Below, piece after piece: positions 45,801-54,714 of a stretch of DNA of 64,000 bases. Below the pieces are notes generated by a model that worked only from the letters and a program-made list of their open reading frames with translations, ran no database searches and was not told where the DNA came from. This DNA is from Dokdonella_A sp963834755 (GTDB taxonomy: Bacteria > Pseudomonadota > Gammaproteobacteria > Xanthomonadales > Rhodanobacteraceae): assembly GCA_963834755.1 (NCBI GenBank), contig CAWICQ010000012.1:868001-932000 (forward strand), written 5' to 3'. Both the position numbers and the translations under genes were made by a program. Every line of letters begins with the position of its first letter. Positions within the stretch are counted from its first letter, which is position 1.

Positions 45801-46103
45801 CATGTCGAACGCCTGCGCACGCCTTACGGTTCGTTGAGCTATTCACTCAAGCGTGGCGATGACGGCGTACGCGGCGAGATCACCGGCGAGCGCTTCACCA
45901 TGCCGGCCGGCGGTATCGCGATTTCAACGCAGACCTCGACGCCAGGGGCGGCTCTGTTCGCGAACGGCAAGCGAGTCGAACCAGAAAACGGCGCATGGCG
46001 CATCCATGCGCTGCCAGCGCACATCGCAGTGACGACCGCGCGCACGCCAGGTTCAAATACTCGCTCGAAGACGCCACCGAAGCCCGTGTCGTCCAGCAAT
46101 TAG
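42840..46103 (+). CDS. Exported discoidin-domain six-hairpin glycosidase, frameshifts in the first half
   Basis: About 1080 residues. Start GTG 42840 gives MRFAAFLALACTVL, then APSVSFAQSAP after one shift: a signal peptide. Residues about 35-175 form a carbohydrate-binding-like beta domain (FDFHGVSGYAAMRRPLHI, YDFAFPREW-like). F5/8 type C (discoidin) domain about 205-325: NAIDGDLATAWRSDPARGAE. The C-terminal (alpha/alpha)6 glycosidase from about 590 includes TRSYARSWIRDGAMMSAALL, YLAWYAPYQFKNGKVPC, NDSHGELIYLADQVYRYTGD, MHSYWDDFWSLVGYKDA and VGDMPHGWVASDFIRSILDL. About nine shifts (42893, two near 42945, 43685, 43735, 43985, 44170, 44298, 44525), none after 44525. Likely trims the glycan in the periplasm before ABC uptake; exact linkage unknown. 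Confidence 0.82.
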
Positions 46104-46115
46104 TGCGAAACGCAT

Positions 46116-47126
46116 TCAGCCGTCGCGCGCCGTCAATCGACCCGCTTCGCGCATCGCGAAGGCCGCCGCGCCGAGCAGGCCGACGTCGGGCTGAACCACG
46201 ACCGATGTCGGAACGCGGGCCACTGCCGCCGACAGTCGGCCCTTGTTCTCGAAACGATCGCGGAACCGACCGGCTTCTATCCAGGATACGAGTCGCGGAG
46301 CGAGTCCACCGGTGACGTAGACGCCGTCCCACGCGCCGAAGGTCAGCACGAGATCGCCGGCGAGCGCGCCGAGAAACTCGCACAGGAGCTCCAGCGCGCG
46401 TTGGCATTCGCGGCTGTTGCTCGCCTCGCCGGTTATTTGCTCGGGTGCCGAGAAAGCCGGCGCGACGCCTCGCATTTCGCACAACGTCTCGTAGAGATTC
46501 AGCAGACCGCTTCCGCAGATCGCACGCTCGTTCGACACATGACCGAAGCGCACCGCGAGCCGCTCGATGATCCGGCTCTCTTCTTCGCTGTTGGGAGCGA
46601 GACTGGCGTGACCGCCTTCGGTTTCGAGCGCGTGCACGTGCCCATCGCGCACCACAAGCGCGCCAACGCCCAGACCCGTGCCGGGACCGACCACCGCGAA
46701 CGTCTGCGTCGTGCGCGGATCGAAACGCGTCGGCGCGCACGCGCCGATCACGCGCATGTCCGCCGGCTTCAGCAGCGGTACGCTGAGCGCCATCGCAGCG
46801 AAGTCGTTGATCAATGTCGCGCGGTCGAAACCGAATTCGCGCTCGATGGCTGCTTGAGAAATCACCCACGGCAGGTTGGTGAGGCGCGTTTCGCCGTTGA
46901 CGCGCAATCCCGCGGCCGCGATCACGGCCATGCCCGGCTTTGCGCCCACGTCGTCGACATACCGGCGCATCGCGTCGGCAAAGCTCGTGAAATCGGCTCC
47001 GCGATAGCGCCGGGTCGTGCCGTCGATCAGGGGCTCGCTCGCCGCCACGTCGACCAGCGCAAAGCGCACATGAGTACCGCCGACGTCGGCGACAAGAACG
47101 GGCGCCGCCTGCACCGAAATACTCAT
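46116..47126 (-). CDS. glk: Glucokinase
   Basis: 336 residues. Hexokinase-type ATPase fold with LVADVGGTHVRFALVD as phosphate-1 loop, INDFAAMALSVPLL with the catalytic Asp, VVGPGTGLGVGALVV, and GVYVTGGLAPRLVSW near the C-terminus (adenosine loop). Proteobacterial glucokinase length and order. Phosphorylates glucose released by the GH1 enzyme. It lies between the discoidin glycosidase and GH1 gene; 54 bp separate it from GH1, on the same strand, so GH1-glk form an operon. Confidence 0.93.
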   Translation of the reverse strand: MSISVQAAPVLVADVGGTHVRFALVDVAASEPLIDGTTRRYRGADFTSFADAMRRYVDDVGAKPGMAVIAAAGLRVNGETRLTNLPWVISQAAIEREFGFDRATLINDFAAMALSVPLLKPADMRVIGACAPTRFDPRTTQTFAVVGPGTGLGVGALVVRDGHVHALETEGGHASLAPNSEEESRIIERLAVRFGHVSNERAICGSGLLNLYETLCEMRGVAPAFSAPEQITGEASNSRECQRALELLCEFLGALAGDLVLTFGAWDGVYVTGGLAPRLVSWIEAGRFRDRFENKGRLSAAVARVPTSVVVQPDVGLLGAAAFAMREAGRLTARDG

Positions 47127-47180
47127 CCGCGCGTTGTTGCCAGCAATGAGACCAAGCGCGACCTATTCATCCGCATTGCG

Positions 47181-48539
47181 TCAACGCGCCGCCGCGCCGA
47201 GTGCGCAACCGTTGCTCGCGACGATCTCGGCGTACAAGCGAGCGCTCGCTTTCGGCGTGCGCTTCTGCGTCTGGAAATCGACATGCACGATTCCGAAGCG
47301 TTTGGAAAACCCGAGCGACCATTCGAGATTGTCGAGCAGCGACCAAACCATGTACCCGCGCACATCGCAACCCGCGGCGATCGCGGCGTGCACCGCGCGC
47401 AGGTGCTTGCGCAGATAGTCGACGCGCAACGGGTCGTCGAGCGTGTCGCCATCAATCAGCGGCGGATCATAGAACGCCGAGCCATTTTCGGTAACGTATA
47501 CGGGCGGGTTGCCGTAGCGATCCTTGATCCAGGTCAGCGTATCGGTGAGTCCCTGCGCGAAGACTTCCCAACCGGTTTCGGTATGGGTGGCGTTCTGCTT
47601 CACCGACGTCGCCCTGAGCGGCCACGCGCGCGGGTCGTGGCACGTCACGCTGCGCGTGTAGTAATTGACGCCGAGAAAATCGATCGGTTGGCGGATCAAT
47701 TCGAAATCCTCGGCCGGCCAGCTGGGCCACGCTTCGCCGAAAATTTCCTTGAGCTCCGGCGGATATTCGCCGCGGAACACCGGATCGAGGTATTGCCGGT
47801 TCATGTACGCATCGGCGCGTGCGGTGGCGGCAACGTCTTCGGGATCGTCCGATGCCGGATATTTCGGCTCGATGTTCACGACGATGCCGATATCGTGCTT
47901 GCCTTCCGCGCGATACGCTTTCACCGCCGCGCCATGTGCGCGCAGCAGATGATGACTCGCGATCGGCGCTTCGAACAGGCTTCGATGTCCGGGCGCGAGC
48001 GCGCCGTGGAGATAGCCGCCATCGGTGATGACCCACGGCTCGTTGAGTGTCGCCCACTTTTTCACGCGGCCATCGAGCTTGCGATAGACGACGCTCGCAT
48101 ACTCGGCGAACCAATCGGCAATATCAGGATTGAGCCAGCCGCCGCGATCGTCGAGCGCCGCGGGCAAGTCCCAGTGGTAGAGCGTCGCGAGCGGCTCGAT
48201 GCCGTTCTCGAGCAACGCGTCGACGAGCCTTTCGTAGAACGCGAGCCCGGCTGGATTCACGCGGCCCTTTCCTTCCGGAAGCACGCGCGCCCAGGCGATG
48301 CTGAAGCGGTAGGCCTTGAGACCCAGCGAACGCATCAGTTTCACGTCGTCGCGAAAGCGGCGGTAGTGATCGCAGGCGATATCGCCTGTGTGGCCGTCCT
48401 TGACCATGCCGCGCGTGCGCACGAAACGGTGCCAGATGCTGGGCCCGGCTCCGTCGGCCAGCGGCGACCCCTCGATCTGATAGGCGGACGTCGCGCTTCC
48501 CCAGAGAAACCCGCTGGGAAATTCAAAGGTGTGATCCAT
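47181..48539 (-). CDS. GH1 beta-glucosidase
   Basis: 452 residues from ATG 48539; a longer frame upstream is not family-like. GH1 barrel: FPSGFLWGSATSAYQIEGSP, YHWDLPAALDDRGGW, acid/base Glu in WATLNEPWVITDGGYL, INYYTRS-like loop DFLGVNYYTRSVTCHD, and nucleophile Glu in PVYVTENGSAFYDP, ending MVWSLLDNLEWSLGFSKRFG. Cytosolic (no signal), so it would split short beta-glucosides after ABC import. Divergent from the ABC ATPase gene; a LacI operator at 48577-48590 sits between them. Confidence 0.95.
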   Translation of the reverse strand: MDHTFEFPSGFLWGSATSAYQIEGSPLADGAGPSIWHRFVRTRGMVKDGHTGDIACDHYRRFRDDVKLMRSLGLKAYRFSIAWARVLPEGKGRVNPAGLAFYERLVDALLENGIEPLATLYHWDLPAALDDRGGWLNPDIADWFAEYASVVYRKLDGRVKKWATLNEPWVITDGGYLHGALAPGHRSLFEAPIASHHLLRAHGAAVKAYRAEGKHDIGIVVNIEPKYPASDDPEDVAATARADAYMNRQYLDPVFRGEYPPELKEIFGEAWPSWPAEDFELIRQPIDFLGVNYYTRSVTCHDPRAWPLRATSVKQNATHTETGWEVFAQGLTDTLTWIKDRYGNPPVYVTENGSAFYDPPLIDGDTLDDPLRVDYLRKHLRAVHAAIAAGCDVRGYMVWSLLDNLEWSLGFSKRFGIVHVDFQTQKRTPKASARLYAEIVASNGCALGAAAR

Positions 48540-48576
48540 CGGCTCCCCAACGCGCCCGAAGCTGGTAGAAAAGGCG

Positions 48577-48590
48577 TGAAAACGTTTACA
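48577..48590. promoter_or_regulatory. LacI-family operator between GH1 and ABC ATPase genes
   Basis: TGAAAACGTTTACA, one mismatch from the perfect palindrome TGTAAACGTTTACA found before lacI. It is 38 bp before the GH1 start (minus) and 104 bp before the ATPase start (plus), so it can repress both directions and links this end of the locus to the LacI gene 14 kb away. Confidence 0.82.
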
Positions 48591-48693
48591 TTGAGCATTC
48601 GCAGGATAGCCGATCGATTCGGCATTTGGCACTCTGGCCCAACCCGCGTGCTCCCAAGCACCTGCGGGGCCTGCGCATCCATCTGGAGAATAC

Positions 48694-49794
48694 ATGGCGG
48701 CGGTCCGGCTCGACTCGGTGCGCAAGGTCTACGCGAACGGCCAGGTCGCGGTCGCCGGCGCCAGCTTCGAAGCGGCCGATGGCGAATTCCTGGTGCTGGT
48801 CGGACCCTCCGGCTGCGGAAAATCGACGCTGCTGCGCATGATCGCCGGACTCGAATCGGTGACGTCGGGAACACTCAGGATCGGCGAGCGCGTCGTCAAC
48901 GACGTGGCGCCGCGCGATCGCGATATCGCGATGGTGTTTCAGAACTACGCGCTCTATCCGCATATGAGCGTGGCGCAGAATCTTGCGTTCGGACTCAGCC
49001 TGCGTCGGACGCCCAGAGCCGAAACCGAAACGCGTGTGCGCGAAGCGGCGCACATGCTCGATCTCGCCGAAGTGCTGGACCGAAAACCCGCGCAGCTCTC
49101 CGGCGGACAACGCCAGCGCGTCGCCCTCGGCCGCGCGCTGGTGCGCAAACCGGCCGTGTTCCTGCTCGACGAGCCGTTGTCGAATCTCGACGCGAAGCTC
49201 AGGCTCGGCACGCGCGTCGAAATCGCCAAGCTGCATCGCAAGCTCGGCGCGACGATGATTTACGTCACGCACGACCAGATCGAGGCGATGACGCTCGGTC
49301 GCCGCATCGTGGTCATGAGCAGCGGCGAGATCCAGCAGATCGATACGCCGATGCAGCTGTACCAGAAACCGGCGAACGTTTTCGTCGCCGGCTTCGTCGG
49401 CAGCCCGGCGATGAATTTCTTTCGCGGACGCGTGCTCGACGATGGAAGCCTGCAGTTCGGATCGACGGTATTGCGCGTGTCATCCTCAGCCGACATGCCG
49501 AAATTGGCGTCGATGGCCGGCCGCGAATTGATCGCCGGCTTGCGTCCGGAAGATCTGACGATGCCGGCGGAAACGCCGGCGGACGCCGCCACGCTCGCGG
49601 CGAAGCTCGAAGTCGTCGAGCCGGTCGGCAACGAGATTTTTCTCAATCTCCGCTATGAGGATCAGGCGCTGGTTGCGCGCGTGCCGCCGCAGTCGCTGCC
49701 GGAGATCGGATCGGTGCTGAAACTCGGTGTGCGGACGAGCGGATTGCACTTGTTCGATGCGCGGACAGAAAAGCGCATCGACGCGGCAGCGTGA
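48694..49794 (+). CDS. Carbohydrate ABC transporter ATP-binding protein (UgpC/MsmK type)
   Basis: 366 residues. Walker A VGPSGCGKSTLLRMIAG, signature LSGGQRQRVALGRALV, Walker B VFLLDEPLSNLDAKLR, then H-loop IYVTHDQIEAMTLG. The C-terminal TOBE-like regulatory region (from about residue 240) is typical of MalK/UgpC ATPases. No permease is adjacent, so it most likely powers the importer encoded at 39.8-42.8 kb, as shared ATPases of this group often do. Divergent from GH1, with the LacI operator between them. Confidence 0.92.
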   Translation: MAAVRLDSVRKVYANGQVAVAGASFEAADGEFLVLVGPSGCGKSTLLRMIAGLESVTSGTLRIGERVVNDVAPRDRDIAMVFQNYALYPHMSVAQNLAFGLSLRRTPRAETETRVREAAHMLDLAEVLDRKPAQLSGGQRQRVALGRALVRKPAVFLLDEPLSNLDAKLRLGTRVEIAKLHRKLGATMIYVTHDQIEAMTLGRRIVVMSSGEIQQIDTPMQLYQKPANVFVAGFVGSPAMNFFRGRVLDDGSLQFGSTVLRVSSSADMPKLASMAGRELIAGLRPEDLTMPAETPADAATLAAKLEVVEPVGNEIFLNLRYEDQALVARVPPQSLPEIGSVLKLGVRTSGLHLFDARTEKRIDAAA

Positions 49795-49893
49795 CATTCA
49801 GAGAGGCGAGCGCGGAGAAGGTTGCGGCGTTACTTCCTTGCGAGTTTCAGGCCGCCGGACTCTGATGAATCGCGCGACACGAATGCGCAAAGC

Positions 49894-50391
49894 TCACTGA
49901 CGCGCAGCCGCCGCCTCGCGACAGTCTTCGCAGACGCCGTGCACTTCGAGCGTCTGTGCACGCGCGCGAAAACCGTGCTCGCGCGCCTGTTCGCCGAGCA
50001 ATCGCGAAACGCGCTCGTCGCAGATTTCGACGGCGCCGGAACACACGTCGCAGATCAGGAAGGGCACCTGGTGCGCTTCGTTCGGGTGATGACAGCCGAC
50101 GAACGCGTTGACCGATTCGAGCTTGTGGATGAAACGGTGCTCGAGCAGGAAATCGAGCGCGCGGTAGACGGTCGGCGGCGCGGCGCCACCGCGGCCTTCG
50201 CGGAGTTGATCGAGCAGATCGTAAGCCTTGACCGGCTTTTCGGAAGCCGCGATGAGCTCGAGCACGCGCAGGCGCAGCGGCGTCAGGCGCAGCCCGCGCA
50301 ACTCGCACGCGCTGGCGACCGCGCCGACGAATCCCTTTGCGTCGTGCCGGTGCTGGTGGCGGCCGTGTCGGTGATTGGTGCTTCGCTGCAT
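49894..50391 (-). CDS. zur: Fur-family regulator, Zur type
   Basis: 165 residues. His-rich N-terminus (NHRHGRHQHRHDAKG), then a winged helix with LTPLRLRVLELIAASEKPVKAYDLLDQL and PPTVYRALDFLLEHRFIHKLES. The dimer/metal domain has NAFVGCHHPNEAHQVPFLICDVCSGAVEI with HxH and CxxC pairs, and a second CxxC near the end (HGVCEDC), the structural Zn site of Zur/Fur. The HPNEAHQ region and overall length fit Zur rather than Fur. Its target box is present at 33726-33738 before the merC-CDF unit. Confidence 0.88.
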   Translation of the reverse strand: MQRSTNHRHGRHQHRHDAKGFVGAVASACELRGLRLTPLRLRVLELIAASEKPVKAYDLLDQLREGRGGAAPPTVYRALDFLLEHRFIHKLESVNAFVGCHHPNEAHQVPFLICDVCSGAVEICDERVSRLLGEQAREHGFRARAQTLEVHGVCEDCREAAAARQ

Positions 50392-50486
50392 GAAGTCTCC
50401 ACAGACGCCGGACGATCTTAACTCCGCCCGTCGCGCGCGTCATGGCAAGGAGATGGCGGCCTGCTCGCCGGCGATCAAGGCCCGCG

Positions 50487-50885
50487 TCACCAGCCCGACG
50501 AGCGATCCTGCGCCTTCAGCCGCGATCTCGTGCTCTGGCCGGCGTACTTGCGGAAATCGATTCCGCAGTAGTGGCAGACCTTCGCGGCGGGCTGGTTGCG
50601 CCGGCCGCATTCTGGGCACTCGCGCAAGGTCGATTTCGACAACGCGATCACCACCCAGCCGATTGGCCCGAGCGCCGCGCCCCAGATCAATCCCGAGAGC
50701 CAGCGGCCCTTGGCCCAGCCGATCGCTGCGCCGACCAATGCGCAGATCAGCGTCAGCAGCAAGGCCCATTCCCAGAGCACGGGGTCGAGCAGCGTGTCGA
50801 CGCACGCCCGCATCAGCTCCTGAATGGCGACAGGATCGGTCTGATCGACATTGCTGAGCGAGGTCAGCGTGCACTCGAGCGCCAT
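50487..50885 (-). CDS. Small inner-membrane protein with zinc-ribbon tail
   Basis: 132 residues. Two membrane segments: WEWALLLTLICALVGAAIGW and LSGLIWGAALGPIGWVVIAL. After them a CxxC-x(n)-CxxC zinc ribbon (ECPECGRRNQPAAKVCHYCG) faces the cytosol. No family name recognised with certainty; similar membrane-ribbon proteins are common in Xanthomonadales. It lies 10 bp upstream-side of gltX on the same strand, so the two are likely co-transcribed in that order gltX then this gene. Confidence 0.7.
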   Translation of the reverse strand: MALECTLTSLSNVDQTDPVAIQELMRACVDTLLDPVLWEWALLLTLICALVGAAIGWAKGRWLSGLIWGAALGPIGWVVIALSKSTLRECPECGRRNQPAAKVCHYCGIDFRKYAGQSTRSRLKAQDRSSGW

Positions 50886-50895
50886 CGCGTCTACC

Positions 50896-52296
50896 TCAAC
50901 CCGCGCGTTCGAGCGCGGCTTCGATCCGGCGCAAGGCTTCGGTGCGCCCGGCGAGAAACGTCGTGTGATCGATCGACGGCGAAACCTGCGTGCCGGTCAG
51001 CGCGACGCGCAGCGGTTGCGCGACCTTGCCCATGCCCTCGCCGATCGAAGCCGCCGCGGCTTCGATCGCGCCGTGCACGTTCTCGACCGACCAATCGGCG
51101 ATCTCCGCGAGCTTCGCATGCACCGCCTCAAGCGCTGCGCGCGCCGTCGGCGTCTTCAGATGCTTGGCGACGGCCTGCTCGTCGTAGTGATCGAGCGGCG
51201 CGTACCAGACGCGCGCCTTTTCCGCCATTTCCTTCAGCGTCTTCGCGCGGTCGCGCAGCGCGACAATCACATCGGCCGGATCCGGACCTTTTTCCGGATC
51301 GATACCGGCGGTGCGCAGCTGCCATTCGAAATGCGGCGCGATTTCGAGCGGATCGTCGGTCTTCAAGTATTGCTGATTCAGCCACGACAGCTTTTCGACA
51401 TCGAAGCGCGACGCCGACTTGTTGACATCGGCGATATCGAACAAGTTGATCATTTCCTCGCGCGAGAAAATTTCCTGATCGCCGTGCGACCAGCCAAGCC
51501 GCACCAGATAGTTGAGCAGCGCGTGCGGCAGGAATCCATCGTCGCGGTACTGCATCACGCCGACCGCGCCGTGGCGCTTGCTCAACTTCTGGCCGTCGGC
51601 GCCGAGAATCATCGGCAGATGCGCGAATTCCGGCACCGGTTCGCCGAGTGCGTGGTAGATGTTGATCTGGCGTGGCGTATTGTTGACGTGATCGTCGCCG
51701 CGGATGACTTCGCCGATCTTCATGTCGACATCGTCGACGACGACGGCGAAGTTGTAGGTCGGAAAACCGTCCGAGCGAATCAGGACGAGATCATCGAGCT
51801 CCTCGTTGCTCCACTCGACACGCCCTTTGACCTTGTCGTCGAACACGACGCTGCCCGATTGCGGATTCTTGAAGCGGATGACGCGATTCGGATCCTCGCG
51901 CAGCGGCTCGTTGCGCTCGCGATAGAAGCCGTTGTAGCGCGGCTTTTCGCCCTTCGACATCGCGGCATTGCGCATCGCCTCGATTTCTTCCTTGGATTCG
52001 TAGGCGTAGTACGCCTTGCCGGCGCGCAGCAGATCGTCGGCGACCTGGCGATAGCGCTCCATGCGCAGCGTCTGGTAGTACGGGCCTTCGTCGGCGTCCA
52101 GACCGAGCCAGTGCATGCCGTCGAGGATGGCCTGCACGGCTTCCTCGGTCGAACGCTCGCGATCGGTGTCCTCGATGCGCAGGATGAACTCGCCACCTCG
52201 ATGACGCGCCTCGAGCCAGCAATACAATGCGGTGCGCGCGCCGCCAATGTGCAGATAACCGGTCGGACTGGGGGCGAAACGGGTGCGAATGGTCAT
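50896..52296 (-). CDS. gltX: Glutamyl-tRNA synthetase
   Basis: 466 residues, normal length. Class I signature HIGH appears as RFAPSPTGYLHIGGARTALY; KMSKS region is QKLSKRHGAVGVMQYR. Catalytic Rossmann core, then the helical anticodon-binding C-terminal domain (LGWSHGDQEIFSREEMINLF, PTARAALEAVHAKLAEIADW). Charges tRNA-Glu, one of which is encoded at 60625 in this window. Start ATG 52296; the gene diverges from the nucleotidase gene across about 154 bp. Confidence 0.96.
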   Translation of the reverse strand: MTIRTRFAPSPTGYLHIGGARTALYCWLEARHRGGEFILRIEDTDRERSTEEAVQAILDGMHWLGLDADEGPYYQTLRMERYRQVADDLLRAGKAYYAYESKEEIEAMRNAAMSKGEKPRYNGFYRERNEPLREDPNRVIRFKNPQSGSVVFDDKVKGRVEWSNEELDDLVLIRSDGFPTYNFAVVVDDVDMKIGEVIRGDDHVNNTPRQINIYHALGEPVPEFAHLPMILGADGQKLSKRHGAVGVMQYRDDGFLPHALLNYLVRLGWSHGDQEIFSREEMINLFDIADVNKSASRFDVEKLSWLNQQYLKTDDPLEIAPHFEWQLRTAGIDPEKGPDPADVIVALRDRAKTLKEMAEKARVWYAPLDHYDEQAVAKHLKTPTARAALEAVHAKLAEIADWSVENVHGAIEAAAASIGEGMGKVAQPLRVALTGTQVSPSIDHTTFLAGRTEALRRIEAALERAG

Positions 52297-52450
52297 GGAG
52301 CAATCGAGTGAAAAAAGTGCATCGGAGCGAATGCGAGCGGCGGCCTCGCGACACGCAAGTTTAGCCGATCCGCGGCGCGAAACGCCGAACCGTCACTCGG
52401 CTCAGGCACAATGCGCGATCTCACGCACTGGTCTTTTTCCGGGTCGATTC

Positions 52451-54520
52451 ATGCGTTTGTCCGGCCGTCCTTTCCTTTCGATTTCCTTTCGTCTTTTCGC
52501 GCTCCTGCTCACTTTGCTCCTGATGGCAGGATGCAAAGGGGAGCGGCGCGATGCGCCTGCCATCCCGCATCCGCGGCCGGCCATCGCCGACGGAACACGA
52601 GCGCAGCTCGCGATCCTCGAATCGACCGACCTGCATTCCAATATCCTGAGTTACGACTACTACCGCCTCGCCGAAGATCCGTCGATCGGCTTCGAGCGCA
52701 TGGCGACATTGGTCAAGCGAGCGCGTGCGGAATTCCCGAACACGTTGCTGTTCGACGATGGCGACACGATCCAGGGCACGCCGCTCGCGGATTATCAGGC
52801 GCGCGTCCATCCGCTCGCCTGCGACGAAGAGCTCGCCATCTATCGCGCCATGGATGCGCTCGGCTACGACGGCGGCACGATCGGCAATCACGAGTTCAAC
52901 TACGGTCTGCCGTTTCTGTCGCAGGTGACGGGCCACCCGATGAACGTCGACGGCGTGGACGCGCGGCGCTGCAAGGGGCCATCATTCCCGCTCGTCCTGT
53001 CGAACGTTTTCAGCAGGCGCAACGACCAGCCGATCTACGCGCCGTATGCGTGGGTCGACAAGACACTCAAAGTCCGCGACGCCAGCGGCCGCGAAAGCGA
53101 AGCGTCCATTCGCATCGGATTCATCGGTTTTACGCCGCCGCCGATCATGCAATGGGACCAGCGCAATCTCGACGGAAAGGTCTATACGAAAGGCGTAGTC
53201 GAAGCCGCGCGCGAATTCGTGCCGCAACTGCGCGCTCAGAATGTCGATCTCGTCATCGCCATCTCGCACGGCGGCATCGATACGTCGCCCTACACGCCGA
53301 TGATGGAAAACGCGAATGCGTATCTCGCAGACGAGCCCGGAATCGATGTCCTGCTGCTCGGCCACTCGCACGCGGCATTTCCGGATCCGGCCAAGGCGAA
53401 ATCGCGTTTCGCCAACCTGCCGGGCGTCGACAACCAGCGCGGCTTCGTTCACGGCAAACCAGCCGTCATGGGCAACTATTGGGGCAAGAGCCTTGGCGTC
53501 ATCGACCTCGCGCTCGTGCGCATGGCCGGGCGCTGGCAGATCGACGCGGCCGCGACGCATTCCGAAGTGCGCGACGTCAAGCAATCCAACGGCATCGCCG
53601 TCGTGCCCGACGCGGAGATCGCGGCGCTCGTTGCGCCCGCGCATGAAGCGACGATGGCGTACGTCTCGGCGCCGATCGGCGACAGCGACTTTGCGATGAC
53701 GACGTATTTCGCCGATGTCGGCGACGTGACGGCATTGCAACCGGTCAACATGGCGCAACGCGAGTACGTCGAAAACTACGTGGCGAAGAATCTGCCGCAA
53801 TACGCCGGCATCCCGGTGCTTTCGGCGGCCGCGCCGTTCAAAGGCGGATTCGGCGGACCGGCCGATTACACCGCTGTCGCGGCGGGACCACTCGCGATCC
53901 ACGACGCCGCGGATCTTTATCTCTATCCGAACACGCTGACGGCGGTGAAGATCGATGGCGCGGCGCTGAAGAACTGGCTGGAGCACGCTGCCGCGCGTTT
54001 CAACCGCATCGATCCCGCAAAAGCCGAAGCGCAGGATCTCGTCAATCGCAAATTTCCGAGTTACAACTTCGACGTGATCCAGGGCGGCATCACGTACGCG
54101 ATCGACGTGACGGAACCTGAGTCGAACCGAATCCGCGATCTGCGCTTCAACGGCAAGTTGGTGACTGCGGACCAGGCGTTCATCGTCGTCACCAATAATT
54201 ATCGTGCGAGCGGTGGCGGCCATTTTCCGGGCCTGGACGGATCCAACATCGTGCTGTCGGCGCCGGACGAAAATCGGGACGTGCTGATCGATTGGGTGCG
54301 TGAGCGCAAACACCTCTCTCGCGCCACGGATGGTGCGGATCGCAATTGGCGTTTCGTGCCGGTGAAGACCGCGGGGCCGGTCGTTTTCGTCTCGGCTTCC
54401 GGGAAGCTGGACCTGGCGGCCAAGTCCGGGCTCCGCGATATCAAGACGGTTCGCGACAATGGGGATGGCTTTTCAACGTACGCGATCGATTTCGCTGCAA
54501 AGCAGCAGAAGATCCAGTGA
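52451..54520 (+). CDS. 5'-nucleotidase / 2',3'-cyclic phosphodiesterase-like lipoprotein (CpdB/UshA type)
   Basis: 689 residues from ATG 52451. Lipoprotein signal FALLLTLLLMAGC. Calcineurin-like metallophosphatase domain: LAILESTDLHSNILSYDYYR, LFDDGDTIQGTPLADYQA, TIGNHEFNYGLPFLSQ, ISHGGIDTSPYTP, VLLLGHSHAAFPDP. Then the 5'-nucleotidase C domain (AAAPFKGGFGGPADYTAVAAG, IVVTNNYRASGGGHFPG). Length and spacing fit bifunctional 2',3'-cyclic-nucleotide 2'-phosphodiesterase/3'-nucleotidase, for phosphate and nucleoside scavenging from the envelope. Downstream of gltX in the opposite direction. Confidence 0.9.
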   Translation: MRLSGRPFLSISFRLFALLLTLLLMAGCKGERRDAPAIPHPRPAIADGTRAQLAILESTDLHSNILSYDYYRLAEDPSIGFERMATLVKRARAEFPNTLLFDDGDTIQGTPLADYQARVHPLACDEELAIYRAMDALGYDGGTIGNHEFNYGLPFLSQVTGHPMNVDGVDARRCKGPSFPLVLSNVFSRRNDQPIYAPYAWVDKTLKVRDASGRESEASIRIGFIGFTPPPIMQWDQRNLDGKVYTKGVVEAAREFVPQLRAQNVDLVIAISHGGIDTSPYTPMMENANAYLADEPGIDVLLLGHSHAAFPDPAKAKSRFANLPGVDNQRGFVHGKPAVMGNYWGKSLGVIDLALVRMAGRWQIDAAATHSEVRDVKQSNGIAVVPDAEIAALVAPAHEATMAYVSAPIGDSDFAMTTYFADVGDVTALQPVNMAQREYVENYVAKNLPQYAGIPVLSAAAPFKGGFGGPADYTAVAAGPLAIHDAADLYLYPNTLTAVKIDGAALKNWLEHAAARFNRIDPAKAEAQDLVNRKFPSYNFDVIQGGITYAIDVTEPESNRIRDLRFNGKLVTADQAFIVVTNNYRASGGGHFPGLDGSNIVLSAPDENRDVLIDWVRERKHLSRATDGADRNWRFVPVKTAGPVVFVSASGKLDLAAKSGLRDIKTVRDNGDGFSTYAIDFAAKQQKIQ

Positions 54521-54714
54521 TATCGCGCAATCGAACCATCGCCGAAAGGCCCATTCGCTGATGTAGAGTGCGCGAGACCACGGCGGACCGTTCGCAATGT
54601 CCCGCTGCCGATTCCTCCAGTAGCAAATTCCGGTTCGCCGGAATGCCGAACGATTTGCTTTCGCGATGTGAGAACCATCGCGCCCCTGAGATATCACGAA
54701 ACCGGAGCCCATCC

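Noticed and set aside
46401..49658. 1085-codon plus-strand frame across glk and GH1
   Set aside because: Shadow of two well-supported minus-strand genes; composition is Arg/His/Ala-rich noise.
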